64,000 nt of DNA from JADKCL01 sp046329055 (GTDB lineage Bacteria > Bacteroidota > Bacteroidia > J057 > JADKCL01): NCBI GenBank assembly GCA_046329055.1, contig JAXLVK010000019.1, forward strand, positions 9,381 to 73,380, read 5' to 3'. The notes under the pieces were generated by a model that was given only the letters and a program-made list of their open reading frames with translations, had not been told where the DNA came from and did not search any database. This document shows positions 28,503-37,600 of this stretch, piece after piece (the first letter of the stretch is position 1; every line of letters starts with the position of its first letter). The translations under genes and the position numbers were made by a program.

Positions 28503-29186
28503 CTATCGCCTCAGGAGCACTCCAGCGGCATCATCCTTGAGGGTGCCTTCCACTGCCAGGCCCGTCAGCCGCTTGGACAGGGCGATTTCATTCTCGAAAA
28601 ATTCATCCTCCACGCAAATCTGCTGCAAGTCATCCGGCCAATCCCGGAGTCCGTCCGTCCCGATCAGCAGGCTCTGCAGGTCCGCCGTGTTCAATGACTC
28701 GGTCAGCATGGCGCCCCGTTCCCCGATCAGGTGTAAGCCAATGTACCGCGGACGGTTGCCATGGTCGATGCTCCGGATCACGCCATTCACCCCGAGGTAG
28801 CCGTCACCACTGTGGAAGATATGCGTCCGCTTCGGCGTCACCACAAACCCCAAGAGCGTGAACAGCAGGTAGTTCTCCACAAAATTGGCGGGGTTGGCGG
28901 GCTGATGCAGGTCGCGCAACTGATGCAGGTACTCCACGAGGTGCTGCAGCAAGAACGTCGCGTCGAATTCCTGCCGTCTGCAATGCCGCACCAGGAAATT
29001 CATGGCAAAAGCAGCTCCCAATTGTGCGCCGACCTCGCTATTGCTGCCCGAGCCGCAGCCGTCGGCCACCACGCCCACGATGAAGCCGTCTTCCTTGTGC
29101 AGGGCATAGGCATCCTGGCAATTGTAATGCAGCTGACGGTGGCTGTAACCCGTTGCAAGACCTGAGGCAGTGGCGAAGTGATTCAT
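28503..29186 (-). CDS. PP2C-family Ser/Thr protein phosphatase
   Basis: A 227-residue phosphatase of the bacterial PP2C (PPM) family, which removes phosphate from Ser/Thr using two metal ions. Visible motifs are NCQDAYALH; GFIVGVVADGCGSGSNSEVG, with the metal-binding Asp-Gly; HSGDGYLGVNG; LLIGTDGLRDWP; and the final LKDDAAGVLL with its acidic pair. Length and motif order are normal for the single-domain type. The ATG at 29186 is chosen because a promoter core (TATATTTG, 29231-29238) lies downstream of the alternative ATG at 29243. The partner kinase and targets are unknown. Confidence 0.82.
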   Translation of the reverse strand: MNHFATASGLATGYSHRQLHYNCQDAYALHKEDGFIVGVVADGCGSGSNSEVGAQLGAAFAMNFLVRHCRRQEFDATFLLQHLVEYLHQLRDLHQPANPANFVENYLLFTLLGFVVTPKRTHIFHSGDGYLGVNGVIRSIDHGNRPRYIGLHLIGERGAMLTESLNTADLQSLLIGTDGLRDWPDDLQQICVEDEFFENEIALSKRLTGLAVEGTLKDDAAGVLLRR

Positions 29187-29230
29187 GGCAGTCGCGATGC
29201 AGTCCGGCCATTTTCCGAACCTGCGATGGG

Positions 29231-29238
29231 CAAATATA
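29231..29238 (-). promoter_or_regulatory. Candidate -7 element TATATTTG for the PP2C gene
   Basis: It matches TAnnTTTG on the minus strand. It lies 45 bases upstream of the ATG at 29186 and inside any gene starting at 29243, so it helps decide the start. Confidence 0.45.
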
Positions 29239-29311
29239 CCCATGCCCAGCCCTCCATTCCATGAAAATGCCTAATTTGAGCATGATTTACATCAATCAAT
29301 ATTCGAGGAGC

Positions 29312-30499
29312 ATGAAACCACTGTTACGCATTTCCGCCCTTGCGGCCTTGCTTGTTTGCCTTGCATTTCCAGTCCTGTCCCAGCGCCAATCCAGCACGGG
29401 CCAGGCGACATTTCCGCAGAGCGTCGCCACCGAATCCGCCAAAGTCACCGGAGGCATCTGCGACACGATCAACTATGGCTTTCCGATCCCCGGCCCGGGT
29501 GTGCTCTACACCTCCAATGGATGGGGATTTGTTGGCGGGCACAATGACTATGGCGACCTCGCCTTCGCCGAGCGCATCGAGAACCTGAACGGCTTCAGCC
29601 AGGTCTTCGGGATCCGCTTTTCGTTCGGGCAGGCCAGCAGCTCCGGCCCCAATGCCAAGGTGATCGCCCGCGTATGGCCGGAAGTGTCCGGACAACCCGG
29701 CACTGCCATCTACAGCCAAGACCTGCTCATCGACGACATCATCGCGGGTTTCGGCAATGTCACGGTCAATTTTCCCAGCCCCGTCAGCGTGAATGGCGCA
29801 TTTTACGTGGGCTATGAGGTGACCTATGCTGCCGGAGACACCGTCGCCGCCTACACCACGCGCGACAGCACCGTCTATCCTGCCACGGCATGGAGCAAAT
29901 TCAGCGACGGCAGTTGGTACCCCTTCGACAACTCCGATTCATGGTCCTTGGCTTCGGCATTTGCGATCTACCCCCGTGTCCTCTCCGGCAACCTCGGCCT
30001 CACCGTGCTGCCCGCCAACCCCACGATCAGCCTCGGCGGACAGGTCCAACTCAATGCGAGTGGCGGTCTCAATCCGCGTTGGTTCCCGGCCACGGGCCTT
30101 TCCTGCACACAGTGCCCGAACCCCATCGCCAGCCCGACCACGACCACAACCTATTCCATCGTGGCCTGGGACTCCACCCAAACCTGCACCGAACTCGTGG
30201 AAAACACCGTGTTCGTGAACGCAGTGGGCATTGAGGACGGCCTTTTCGGGGGCGCAGCCCAGGTTTATCCCAATCCGAGCAATGGATCCGTGATGCTGGA
30301 CTTCGTCCAAAACGAAATCGCCGACCTGACCATCTCGGTTTTCAGCGACCTCGGGCAGGTGGTGTACGAGCAGCCGCTCGCCGCCTTCTCCGGAAAATTC
30401 CACGCTGCCTTGCCAATGGAGGGCCTGGCGCATGGACTTTACACCTTGCAAGTCACTGACGGTGAGCGTAAATTCATCTGCCGACTGGTTTTGCAATGA
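29312..30499 (+). CDS. Secreted protein with T9SS type A sorting domain
   Basis: A 395-residue exported protein. The ATG at 29312 begins a signal peptide (MKPLLRISALAALLVCLAFP) after GAGGAG, whereas the longer frame from 29153 lacks one. The first 220 residues (GICDTINYGFPIPGP ... SWSLASAFAIYPRV) form a beta-rich domain seen in other Bacteroidota secreted proteins. An Ig-like stretch with a Cys pair (LSCTQCPNPIASPTTTTTYS) follows, then a type A sorting domain (VYPNPSNGSVMLDFVQN ... GLYTLQVTDGERKFICRL). No catalytic motif is seen. It would be secreted and anchored by T9SS. Confidence 0.78.
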   Translation: MKPLLRISALAALLVCLAFPVLSQRQSSTGQATFPQSVATESAKVTGGICDTINYGFPIPGPGVLYTSNGWGFVGGHNDYGDLAFAERIENLNGFSQVFGIRFSFGQASSSGPNAKVIARVWPEVSGQPGTAIYSQDLLIDDIIAGFGNVTVNFPSPVSVNGAFYVGYEVTYAAGDTVAAYTTRDSTVYPATAWSKFSDGSWYPFDNSDSWSLASAFAIYPRVLSGNLGLTVLPANPTISLGGQVQLNASGGLNPRWFPATGLSCTQCPNPIASPTTTTTYSIVAWDSTQTCTELVENTVFVNAVGIEDGLFGGAAQVYPNPSNGSVMLDFVQNEIADLTISVFSDLGQVVYEQPLAAFSGKFHAALPMEGLAHGLYTLQVTDGERKFICRLVLQ

Positions 30500-30566
30500 C
30501 ATCCGTCAGCTCATCGTGAAACCTCGGCATTGATTTTGCAGTTTAAACCATCAAAGCTGTTTCACC

Positions 30567-31124
30567 ATGAAAGTCCGAGACCTCCGATGGCACCTGTTCC
30601 TGCTCCTGTGCGTGGCAGTGCCTCTCCTGTCGGCGGCTCCTACTCCGGGAAATGAGATCGAAGATGAAATCCGGTGGCGGAGCGACCTGCGGCTCAGTTG
30701 GGAAGATTTCAAGGCCAGGCCAGACCGGCTCAGCCAAATGGACGCGCTCACAGAGTCGGGCATCACATTTTCATGGTCCTGCGACTCCCGAGGATTTCAA
30801 CTCGAGGCCTATGCCATCTTTGTCCCGACGGGTTCATGGGTGAAGGAGCCGACGGAAACCCTCCTGCAACACGAGCAGGGGCATTTCGACATCACGGAAA
30901 TCCATGCGCGGCGGCTGCGGAAGTTTTTCTCGGAGCATCCCAATCCCTGCCGACTCGGCAAGACGGGCATCGACAATGCTGCCAAGTCCATCATCCAGCG
31001 CAGCTATCAGATTCAGAACGAATACGATGAGGCCACGAATCACGGCCAAAACAAAGGTGCTCAGCGTCAATGGCTGCAAGAGATCGCCAAGGAATTGGAA
31101 TCGCTCTCGGCCTGGGCAGAATGA
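30567..31124 (+). CDS. DUF922-family secreted protein, probable zinc peptidase fold
   Basis: A 185-residue protein with a signal peptide (LRWHLFLLLCVAVPLLSAAP). WRSDLRLSWEDFKARPD and LLQHEQGHFDITEIHARRLR match DUF922 proteins, in which the HEQGHFD motif resembles a zinc-binding HExxH-type site. Peptidase activity is inferred from the motif only. It lies 67 bases after the T9SS gene on the same strand. Confidence 0.7.
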   Translation: MKVRDLRWHLFLLLCVAVPLLSAAPTPGNEIEDEIRWRSDLRLSWEDFKARPDRLSQMDALTESGITFSWSCDSRGFQLEAYAIFVPTGSWVKEPTETLLQHEQGHFDITEIHARRLRKFFSEHPNPCRLGKTGIDNAAKSIIQRSYQIQNEYDEATNHGQNKGAQRQWLQEIAKELESLSAWAE

Positions 31125-31145
31125 GAACCCACACCCCCAAATGGC

Positions 31146-31174
31146 AAGCCGCCGACCTTTAGGGCCGGCGGCTT
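31146..31174. terminator. Bidirectional terminator AAGCCGCCG / CGGCGGCTT
   Basis: Perfect 9-base arms surround an 11-base loop between the convergent DUF922 and DUF3127 genes. The downstream T-tract is weak on both strands. Confidence 0.6.
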
Positions 31175-31196
31175 GTGGTTTACAGCACTCGATGGA

Positions 31197-31565
31197 TCAA
31201 AACGGCAGGTCGTCGGCGGCGTCGCTCGAGATGTCGGCCATGTCGTGCACCGGGGTGCTGCCAGAGGCAGGGGTGCTCGCGCCCGAGTCAATCTTTTGGA
31301 TGCGCCATGCTTCCAGCGTATTGAAGTATTTCTTTTCACCTTGCGGTGAGGTCCATTCACGTCCACGGAGATTGAAGGTCACCTCAATCTTGTCCCCCAC
31401 TGCATAGCCGTCGATCAGCCCGACACGGTCTTGGATCATTTGGAAGGCAACATACTGCGGATACAGCGGATTGTCCACGTATTCCAAGACGAACTCACGC
31501 TTCTTGAACGTGTCGGAGATTTGCTGCGTATCAAACTTGGCATGCAATTTTCCTTCAACTACCAT
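31197..31565 (-). CDS. DUF3127 protein (SSB/OB-fold-like)
   Basis: A 122-residue cytoplasmic protein of the DUF3127 family. The body (VEGKLHAKFDTQQISDTF with FKKREFVLEY) reads like a small OB-fold or single-stranded-DNA-binding protein. The C-terminus is disordered and acidic, ending SSDAADDLPF, which resembles the acidic DDIPF tail of SSB that recruits partners. This suggests a role in DNA or nucleic-acid handling, which is inference. A strong promoter lies upstream (31608-31637). Confidence 0.75.
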   Translation of the reverse strand: MVVEGKLHAKFDTQQISDTFKKREFVLEYVDNPLYPQYVAFQMIQDRVGLIDGYAVGDKIEVTFNLRGREWTSPQGEKKYFNTLEAWRIQKIDSGASTPASGSTPVHDMADISSDAADDLPF

Positions 31566-31607
31566 AGCAAAATCGAATTAAGGAATTGTTACATTGATTC
31601 TATCCGG

Positions 31608-31637
31608 CAAAGTTACAGAGTCCCTTCCCCCTGTCAA
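31608..31637 (-). promoter_or_regulatory. Promoter TTG-N19-TAACTTTG upstream of DUF3127
   Basis: On the minus strand TTG (31637-31635) is followed after exactly 19 bases by TAACTTTG (31615-31608), matching the Bacteroidota primary sigma consensus. The predicted start lies about 35 bases before the ATG at 31565. Confidence 0.6.
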
Positions 31638-31678
31638 CGGAAAAAAATCCCCAAAAGTAACCCGGTGTGTGGGTAAGC

Positions 31679-31903
31679 CTATTCGAACTCGGTGGTCTCC
31701 GTCCCGGCTGTCCCTTGGATCAATTGCTTGACCGAAAGCTCGGCGGTGTCGAGGTACGCACGGCATTGGCCGATGAGGGCGGTGCCTTTGGCGAATAGCC
31801 GGATGTTCTCATCAAAATCGTTGCCGCCCACCTGCATCTTTTGCAAGATTTCACGCAGCTCCCGGAGCTTGTCCTCCAGCGAAAATTGTTCCTTGTTCTC
31901 CAT
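31679..31903 (-). CDS. xseB: Exodeoxyribonuclease VII small subunit
   Basis: A 74-residue helical protein that binds the large subunit to form the single-strand-specific exonuclease VII. FSLEDKLRELREILQKMQ and NIRLFAKGTALIGQCRAYLDTAE match the family's coiled-coil pair. Its start follows the xseA stop by 5 bases, so the two form an operon. Confidence 0.85.
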   Translation of the reverse strand: MENKEQFSLEDKLRELREILQKMQVGGNDFDENIRLFAKGTALIGQCRAYLDTAELSVKQLIQGTAGTETTEFE

Positions 31904-31908
31904 CTGCC

Positions 31909-33174
31909 TTATTGATCTTCAATCACTTCTGAATCTACCGACCCTTTTGCAAAGTAGGTCTTGATGCGGTCCCCTGCCGCGAGGTTGCTGCCATCGAGGA
32001 CGGGCTGCCCATGATGGGTGGTGATGCTGTATCCCCTGCTCAGGACCGCTTGATGGTCAAACTGCGCCAACTGCGCAGCTAGGACATCGAGCCGTTGCCG
32101 ATAGGTCCCGACCATGTTCAGGGCAGCCGATTCCAGTCGTTGCTCCAAGTCGTTCAGCGCCTGCTGCTTCATCGCGACCGCTCCCACGAGCCTGTCCTGC
32201 ATCTGCGACTCCCAATGGTCCAGGTTTTGTCGAATCCGATGCGCCTGGTGCTGGATCGCCATCTCCATGTCTTCGGCAATCCCATCCAACATCTGCTGCC
32301 GCACCTCGATGAAATGCGTCAGGTTCCTTGCCAATTGCACCGATGCCTGGTCCAGGTTCGCACGCAGGTCGTCGGCGTTGGGCACGGCTTGCTCGGCTGC
32401 GGCAGTGGGTGTGGCTGCTCTCAAGTCGGCGACAAAGTCGGCGATCGTCACGTCCGTCTCATGCCCGACGCCGGAGATGACTGGAACCGTGCAGGCATGG
32501 ATCGCGCGTGCTACGGACTCCTCATTGAAGCACCACAGATCCTCCAATGAGCCTCCCCCACGTGCCAAAATGATCACATCCAAATCCGGCAGCTCTTGCA
32601 AGCGACTCAGGCTCTGCCGAATGGACGCAGCCCCAGCCTCTCCCTGCACGACCGTGGGTGCGAGCACCACCTCCACATGCGGAAATCTCCGGCGGATGGT
32701 GTCCACGATATCGCGGATCACGGCCCCCGTCGGCGATGTCACCACCCCAATCCTGCGCGGAAAGCGAGGAATCGGCTGCTTGTGGATGGCATCGAACAAG
32801 CCCTCGGCCTGCAATTTGTCCTTGAGCGCAAGAAACCGCTGATGCAGGTCTCCCTCACCCGCAAGCTGCATTTGCCTGACAATGAGCTGATAACTGCCAC
32901 GCGGCGGATAGAGGCTCAGGCCTCCACGCACCAAGATCTTGGATCCATGCTTGGGCATCCGGCGCAGGTACTGCAAGGCGACATTCTTGAACATCGCACA
33001 ACTCAGCTGCGCCTCATCGTCCTTGAGCGTGAAATAGACATGCCCTGAGGTATGCTGCGTGAGGTTGCTCACCTCGCCCTGGACGACGACATCTTGCAGG
33101 AGCAAATCGGTCTCGATCAGGTCCTTGAGATGCCGGGTCAGCGCACCAACGGAATATGTCAGGTCATTGGACAC
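31909..33174 (-). CDS. xseA: Exodeoxyribonuclease VII large subunit
   Basis: A 421-residue nuclease subunit. An N-terminal OB-fold (VVVQGEVSNLTQHTSGHVYF) is followed by the catalytic domain with GVVTSPTGAVIRDI, ARGGGSLEDLWCFNEE and GVGHETDVTIADFVADLRA, then a coiled-coil region and a C-terminal domain. The enzyme degrades single-stranded DNA in both directions to short acid-soluble pieces. The start codon is GTG at 33174, beginning SNDLTYSVGALTRHLK; the near ATG is out of frame. A TACCTTTG promoter core ends only 4 bases upstream, so the mRNA may be leaderless. Confidence 0.92.
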   Translation of the reverse strand: MSNDLTYSVGALTRHLKDLIETDLLLQDVVVQGEVSNLTQHTSGHVYFTLKDDEAQLSCAMFKNVALQYLRRMPKHGSKILVRGGLSLYPPRGSYQLIVRQMQLAGEGDLHQRFLALKDKLQAEGLFDAIHKQPIPRFPRRIGVVTSPTGAVIRDIVDTIRRRFPHVEVVLAPTVVQGEAGAASIRQSLSRLQELPDLDVIILARGGGSLEDLWCFNEESVARAIHACTVPVISGVGHETDVTIADFVADLRAATPTAAAEQAVPNADDLRANLDQASVQLARNLTHFIEVRQQMLDGIAEDMEMAIQHQAHRIRQNLDHWESQMQDRLVGAVAMKQQALNDLEQRLESAALNMVGTYRQRLDVLAAQLAQFDHQAVLSRGYSITTHHGQPVLDGSNLAAGDRIKTYFAKGSVDSEVIEDQ

Positions 33175-33178
33175 TGTG

Positions 33179-33186
33179 CAAAGGTA
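33179..33186 (-). promoter_or_regulatory. Candidate -7 element TACCTTTG for xseAB
   Basis: It matches TAnnTTTG on the minus strand, immediately before the GTG start. No -33 element at standard spacing was identified. Confidence 0.4.
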
Positions 33187-33221
33187 CCGAAGAAATTAGC
33201 AATCGGTCATAAAAAATTAGA

Positions 33222-33252
33222 AATGGCCCCTAAACCGCGCTGAAAGGCCATT
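33222..33252 (-). terminator. Rho-independent terminator for the transglutaminase-like gene
   Basis: On the minus strand GAATGGCC...GGCCATTTC forms a stem of at least 7 pairs (33252-33246 with 33228-33222), followed by TCTAATTTTTTA. It lies 150 bases after the stop at 33403. The 33253-33402 stretch has no other feature. Confidence 0.6.
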
Positions 33253-33402
33253 CGTTTTCCTCAATTGCTAATTCTGCCTTGGTCTTTGGGATCTACCTTC
33301 TGCTCAATGGAGCCATAAACTGGACCCTCCCCATCTCCACAGGCAATTGTCAACCATCAACACTTCGACAAGCACCGTGCACCGCTGTCAATTCTGAGTT
33401 GA

Positions 33403-34536
33403 TCACCGCACTTCATATTCCATGATCCCGATGTAGCGCAGGTCATTGCGGCGTTTTCTTGCGAAGACTTTGAGCTCGCCGGGTTTGGGAACGAAGCAGA
33501 GGCTGTACCTGTCGCAGCCCTCCTGCATGTCTTTGAGATCATTGTTGATGGCGATCGCCATGCCTTTGCAATCAGGGCAGTCAAACGCAAGCTCCATTTC
33601 CTCGCCAGGCGGAAGGTGTATCCTGCGGCTGAGCGGGACGTTCACAGCCTTGACGGTGAAGGGATTGGCATACATGATGGGAACCGATTCGCCGGGATTG
33701 GCTCGGATCCACCGCAACAGGGTATTGCCGGAAAAACCCATCTCGAAGAGGTCGCTGCGAACCAACGGGAATTGCTCGAATTCGTCGAGGCTCACGGGGT
33801 CAGCGAGGAACTGCCAATCGGGATCCTCGGGCAGGTGCTGCATCACGAACTCCGAAGGTGGCGTCGCAAACCAATGCTCGGAGAACTCCTTGACTGTGAC
33901 GAGCTTGCCGGAATTTTCATCCCCGTGGCCTTGGCCCCAAGTGACATCCACCAATTGCCAGCGGCCCTCGATTTTGATGGCATTCCAGGCGTGATCGGGC
34001 TGATCCAATCGGGTGCCGGGCGGCAAATCCTTGGTTTTGGACCATCCAGTGACCTTGACCGCCTCCATTCCGGCAGCGCGGGCAAGCTCCTTGAACAATT
34101 CCGAGAAATCGCCACAGACGCCCTTGTGCGTCCGCAAGGTGCGCTCCGCGTCCCCGGAGCCGTATTCCTTGTTGTTGTAAGCGACATCGTCGTAGCTGAC
34201 ATTTTCGGCGATCCAGCGGTAGATGGCCCTTGCGCGGTCCCAATCGTCCTTGGCAGGAGCCACGAGGTGCTTGGCGAGGGTGGCATAGTCGTGCGTCAAG
34301 GAATCCGGTGTGGCGATGGCGTGGTCATCGATGGCCCGCCAACTGCGCTCCACGCGGTGATGAGGTGGACGCGCCTTGCGGAACTTTCTTGCGTCCGGAG
34401 CCGTGGTGGCGTTGCGGATCTCCAAAATGACCCAATCCGCCTTGTCCCGGAACTCGGCATCGCCCAACCAAAGTGCCCCCCATTGCAGGGAAACGAGGAA
34501 AAGGAGGACAAAAATGGTTCCGAGGAAGCGGCGCAT
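33403..34536 (-). CDS. Transglutaminase-like (papain-fold) secreted protein
   Basis: About 377 residues from the ATG at 34536 (MRRFLGTIFVLLFLVSLQWGAL), which starts a membrane anchor or signal; an ATG at 34563 is less likely. The core is a transglutaminase-like domain: KGVCGDFSELFKELARAAG holds the catalytic Cys, DHAWNAIKIEGRW the His and WQLVDVTWGQG the Asp. The triad is complete. The C-terminal part (MYANPFTVKAVNVPLSRRIH ...) is a beta-rich domain seen in bacterial relatives. Such proteins may act as peptidases or cross-linkers in the envelope; the activity is not known here. Confidence 0.8.
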   Translation of the reverse strand: MRRFLGTIFVLLFLVSLQWGALWLGDAEFRDKADWVILEIRNATTAPDARKFRKARPPHHRVERSWRAIDDHAIATPDSLTHDYATLAKHLVAPAKDDWDRARAIYRWIAENVSYDDVAYNNKEYGSGDAERTLRTHKGVCGDFSELFKELARAAGMEAVKVTGWSKTKDLPPGTRLDQPDHAWNAIKIEGRWQLVDVTWGQGHGDENSGKLVTVKEFSEHWFATPPSEFVMQHLPEDPDWQFLADPVSLDEFEQFPLVRSDLFEMGFSGNTLLRWIRANPGESVPIMYANPFTVKAVNVPLSRRIHLPPGEEMELAFDCPDCKGMAIAINNDLKDMQEGCDRYSLCFVPKPGELKVFARKRRNDLRYIGIMEYEVR

Positions 34537-34686
34537 GGAGGGATTTATACGAAAAATGCCCAAGAATGGCTGTGGAAGTTCGTCAAATCATTGATCGACA
34601 TCACCTTGCCGAAGTTTGCCGATACCGAATAAGTTCCTAACTTCCAGAATCTTTCGACTACACCTTTGATTTAATACGGAATTTGA

Positions 34687-37600
34687 ATGGTTTCTCGTCG
34701 AAACTACTTGCATAGCCGATGGCTATGGCTTGCTGTATTTACCTTGTTGGGGATGAGCGGTTTGAGAGGGCAATGCCCGGGCCTCAATTTGAGCATCGCC
34801 CCCACACAGACTGTGTATTGTGGGGCTCCGGCCAACGTGGTGATCAACAACAACTCCACAGGCATCAATGCCTCCACGGCCACCTACCAATTTTTCCGAG
34901 GCGCATTCAACTTCGCCACCAACACCGGAACAGGCTCCGCGACCGACCCCGGACGGCCCGTGGGCACCTATACCTACACGGTGATCGCCACCGACACCGC
35001 AGGCTGCTCCGCCACCACCTCGGTGAACGTGCAGGTGCTGCCGCAACCCACCGCAGGGTTCACATTCAGCCCCAACAACCAGTGCGCCTATACCCAGATC
35101 AATTTCACGAACACCTCCACTGGCACCAACGGCGGCACCACCTACCTCTGGAACTTCGGTGATGGGCAAACGAGCACGCAGACCAACCCCAACCATACCT
35201 ACAACGCCCCCGGGGGCGTGTTCAACGTGACACTCACCGTCACAAACGGGCCGGGATGCACGAGTACGTTCACCTTGCCAGTCAACGTGACCGTCGGCCC
35301 CAATCCCGGAATCGCAGGTGACGACGGCGATGGCAATACTGTTTACTGCCTCATACCGGGGGATCCCGCGACCTCCGACCCCGTGACCTTCAGCAATACC
35401 ACGACAGGGGCCATCTCCTACACTTGGAATTTTGGTGACGGTTCGCCGCTTTTCACCACCAACAGCACCGCGAATTTTGTCCATACCTACACGGCAGTTG
35501 GCACCTAGACTGTGACCATGACGGCCACGAGCGCCAATGGCTGCACCGGGGTGAGCACCCTCACCGTGATCTTTGAACGCCGTCCTGTGGCTGCATTGAG
35601 CATCACGCCGCTGGAAAACGGTGGCTGTGAGCCGCATACGGTATGCCCGCAGAACCTCAGCCAAAATGCCACGAACTTCTTCTGGAATTTCGGCGACGGC
35701 TTCACCCTGAACACCACCTCCCCCATCGGCCCCTGCCATACCTATACCGTCGGGGGAAGTTATACCATCACCCTGACCTCCTCCAATTCTTGCCCGCCGC
35801 CCAGCACCGCGACAGTGGGCCCCATCATCGTGACCGGACGGCCGACCGTTGCGTTCACCATGAATCCGAACCCCGGTTGCACTCCGCAAGTGGTGAATTT
35901 CACCAACCAGAGCACCGGAGCCATCCCCGTCAACAGTTACACATGGCATTTTGGGCGGTTTCCGGGAGACAGCTTGGTGAACGTCTATAACCCACCGAGC
36001 CAGACATACGGCTACGGAGTCTGGACGGTGATGCTCGTGGGCCGCAACGCCTGCGGTACAGACACCGTGATCCAGACCTTGATCGTGGACAGGCCGCCCG
36101 TGCCTCAGATTGTGGTCACACCTACGATTGGTTGCACACCCCTGACCGTCAACGTCACCAACAACACGCCGATTCCCGGTCTCACGCCCATCACCTTCCA
36201 ATGGTTCATCGATGGCAGTGCCCTCCCGACCTACACCACTTACAATATCCCGCCGCAGATTTTCACGGCCACCGGCAGGCAACAACCCCGTGATCCATAC
36301 CATCCGGCTACGGGTATCCAATGCCTGCGGATTCCGGGACACGACTGTCAGCATCACCGTTCATCCGGCGGTCGTGGCACAGTTCACCGCCACTCCCAAC
36401 CCCATCTGCGAAGGCGGCACGGTCACCTTCAACCAAAACTCGCTGGGCAGCAACCTCACCTACTCCTGGAACTTCGGCAATGGCAACACCTCGACCTTGC
36501 CGGGGCCACATACGCAGACCTACCCCACAGCAGGCACCTACAACGCGACCCTGACCGTCACGGGCTTCTGCGGTACCAATACCATGACGGTGCCCATCGT
36601 GGTGCGACCTTATCCGGTGCTGAACTACGCCCCGATTCCGGACTCAGGCTGCGCCCCCCTCGTCGTCAACATCAACAACACGTCCACACCCGGCGGCACC
36701 AATTCCTGGAACTTCGGCGCAGGGGCCGTACCTGCCACATCGGCGGTTTACAGCCCGCCCGCCATCACCTACAATACGCCGGGCATCAAGACAATCACCT
36801 ACACTGTCAACCTGAACGGCTGTTCTCGCACAAGATTGGACACGGTGATCGTTCGTCCCAAGCCCACCGTCACCTTCACCGCCAGCCCTACGAGCGGCTG
36901 CTCTCCCTTGACTGTCACCATCAACAATACCACCGCGACCGTTGGCGGGGAAACTTGGTCGTGGACATTTGGCGATGGCGGCACGAGCAATGCGCAGCAA
37001 CCCGGCAGCCATACCTATACCAACCCTGGCCCCGGCACCCTCATCCGCAACCTCAAGCTCGTGGTGACCAATGGGTTTGGTTGCAGGGACAGCCTCACGG
37101 TACCCATCACCATCTTCCCGATTCCAGTCGCACAGTTTACGGCTTCTCCAGACAGCGGCTGTTTGCCCCTAACGGTCACGATCGCCAATAGCAGTACGAC
37201 TGGAGGCACCTATTCCTGGAACTTTGGCGCGGGGGCTGCCCCTGCTACGAGCACGGCATACAATCCGCCCGCAATCGTTTACAGCACTCCCGGCATCAAG
37301 GTCATCACCCTCACCGTCACGCGAAATGGCTGCTCGGCGACCAGAACCGATACCGTGATCGTCCGGCCCAAGCCTGTCGTGACCTTTACGGCCTCCCCTA
37401 CCAGCGGCTGCTCGCCCCTCACGGTCACCATCAACAACACGACAACGACAGTCGGCGGCGAGACATGGTCGTGGACATTCGGCGACGGCGGCACGAGCAA
37501 TTTGCAGCAGCCCGGTACATATACTTATACCAATCCCGGACCAGGGACATTGATCCGAAACCTGAAACTCGTCGTGACCAATGGATTTGGATGCAAGGAC

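Noticed and set aside
35506..35508. Stop-codon recoding (TAG read as an amino acid).
   Set aside because: Other genes here end at TAG, for example the cytochrome b561 gene and the ABC permease, so TAG is a working stop.
36255..36290. Programmed ribosomal frameshift in the PKD gene.
   Set aside because: No slippery heptamer with a following structure was evident, and similar breaks occur in many unrelated genes of the window.
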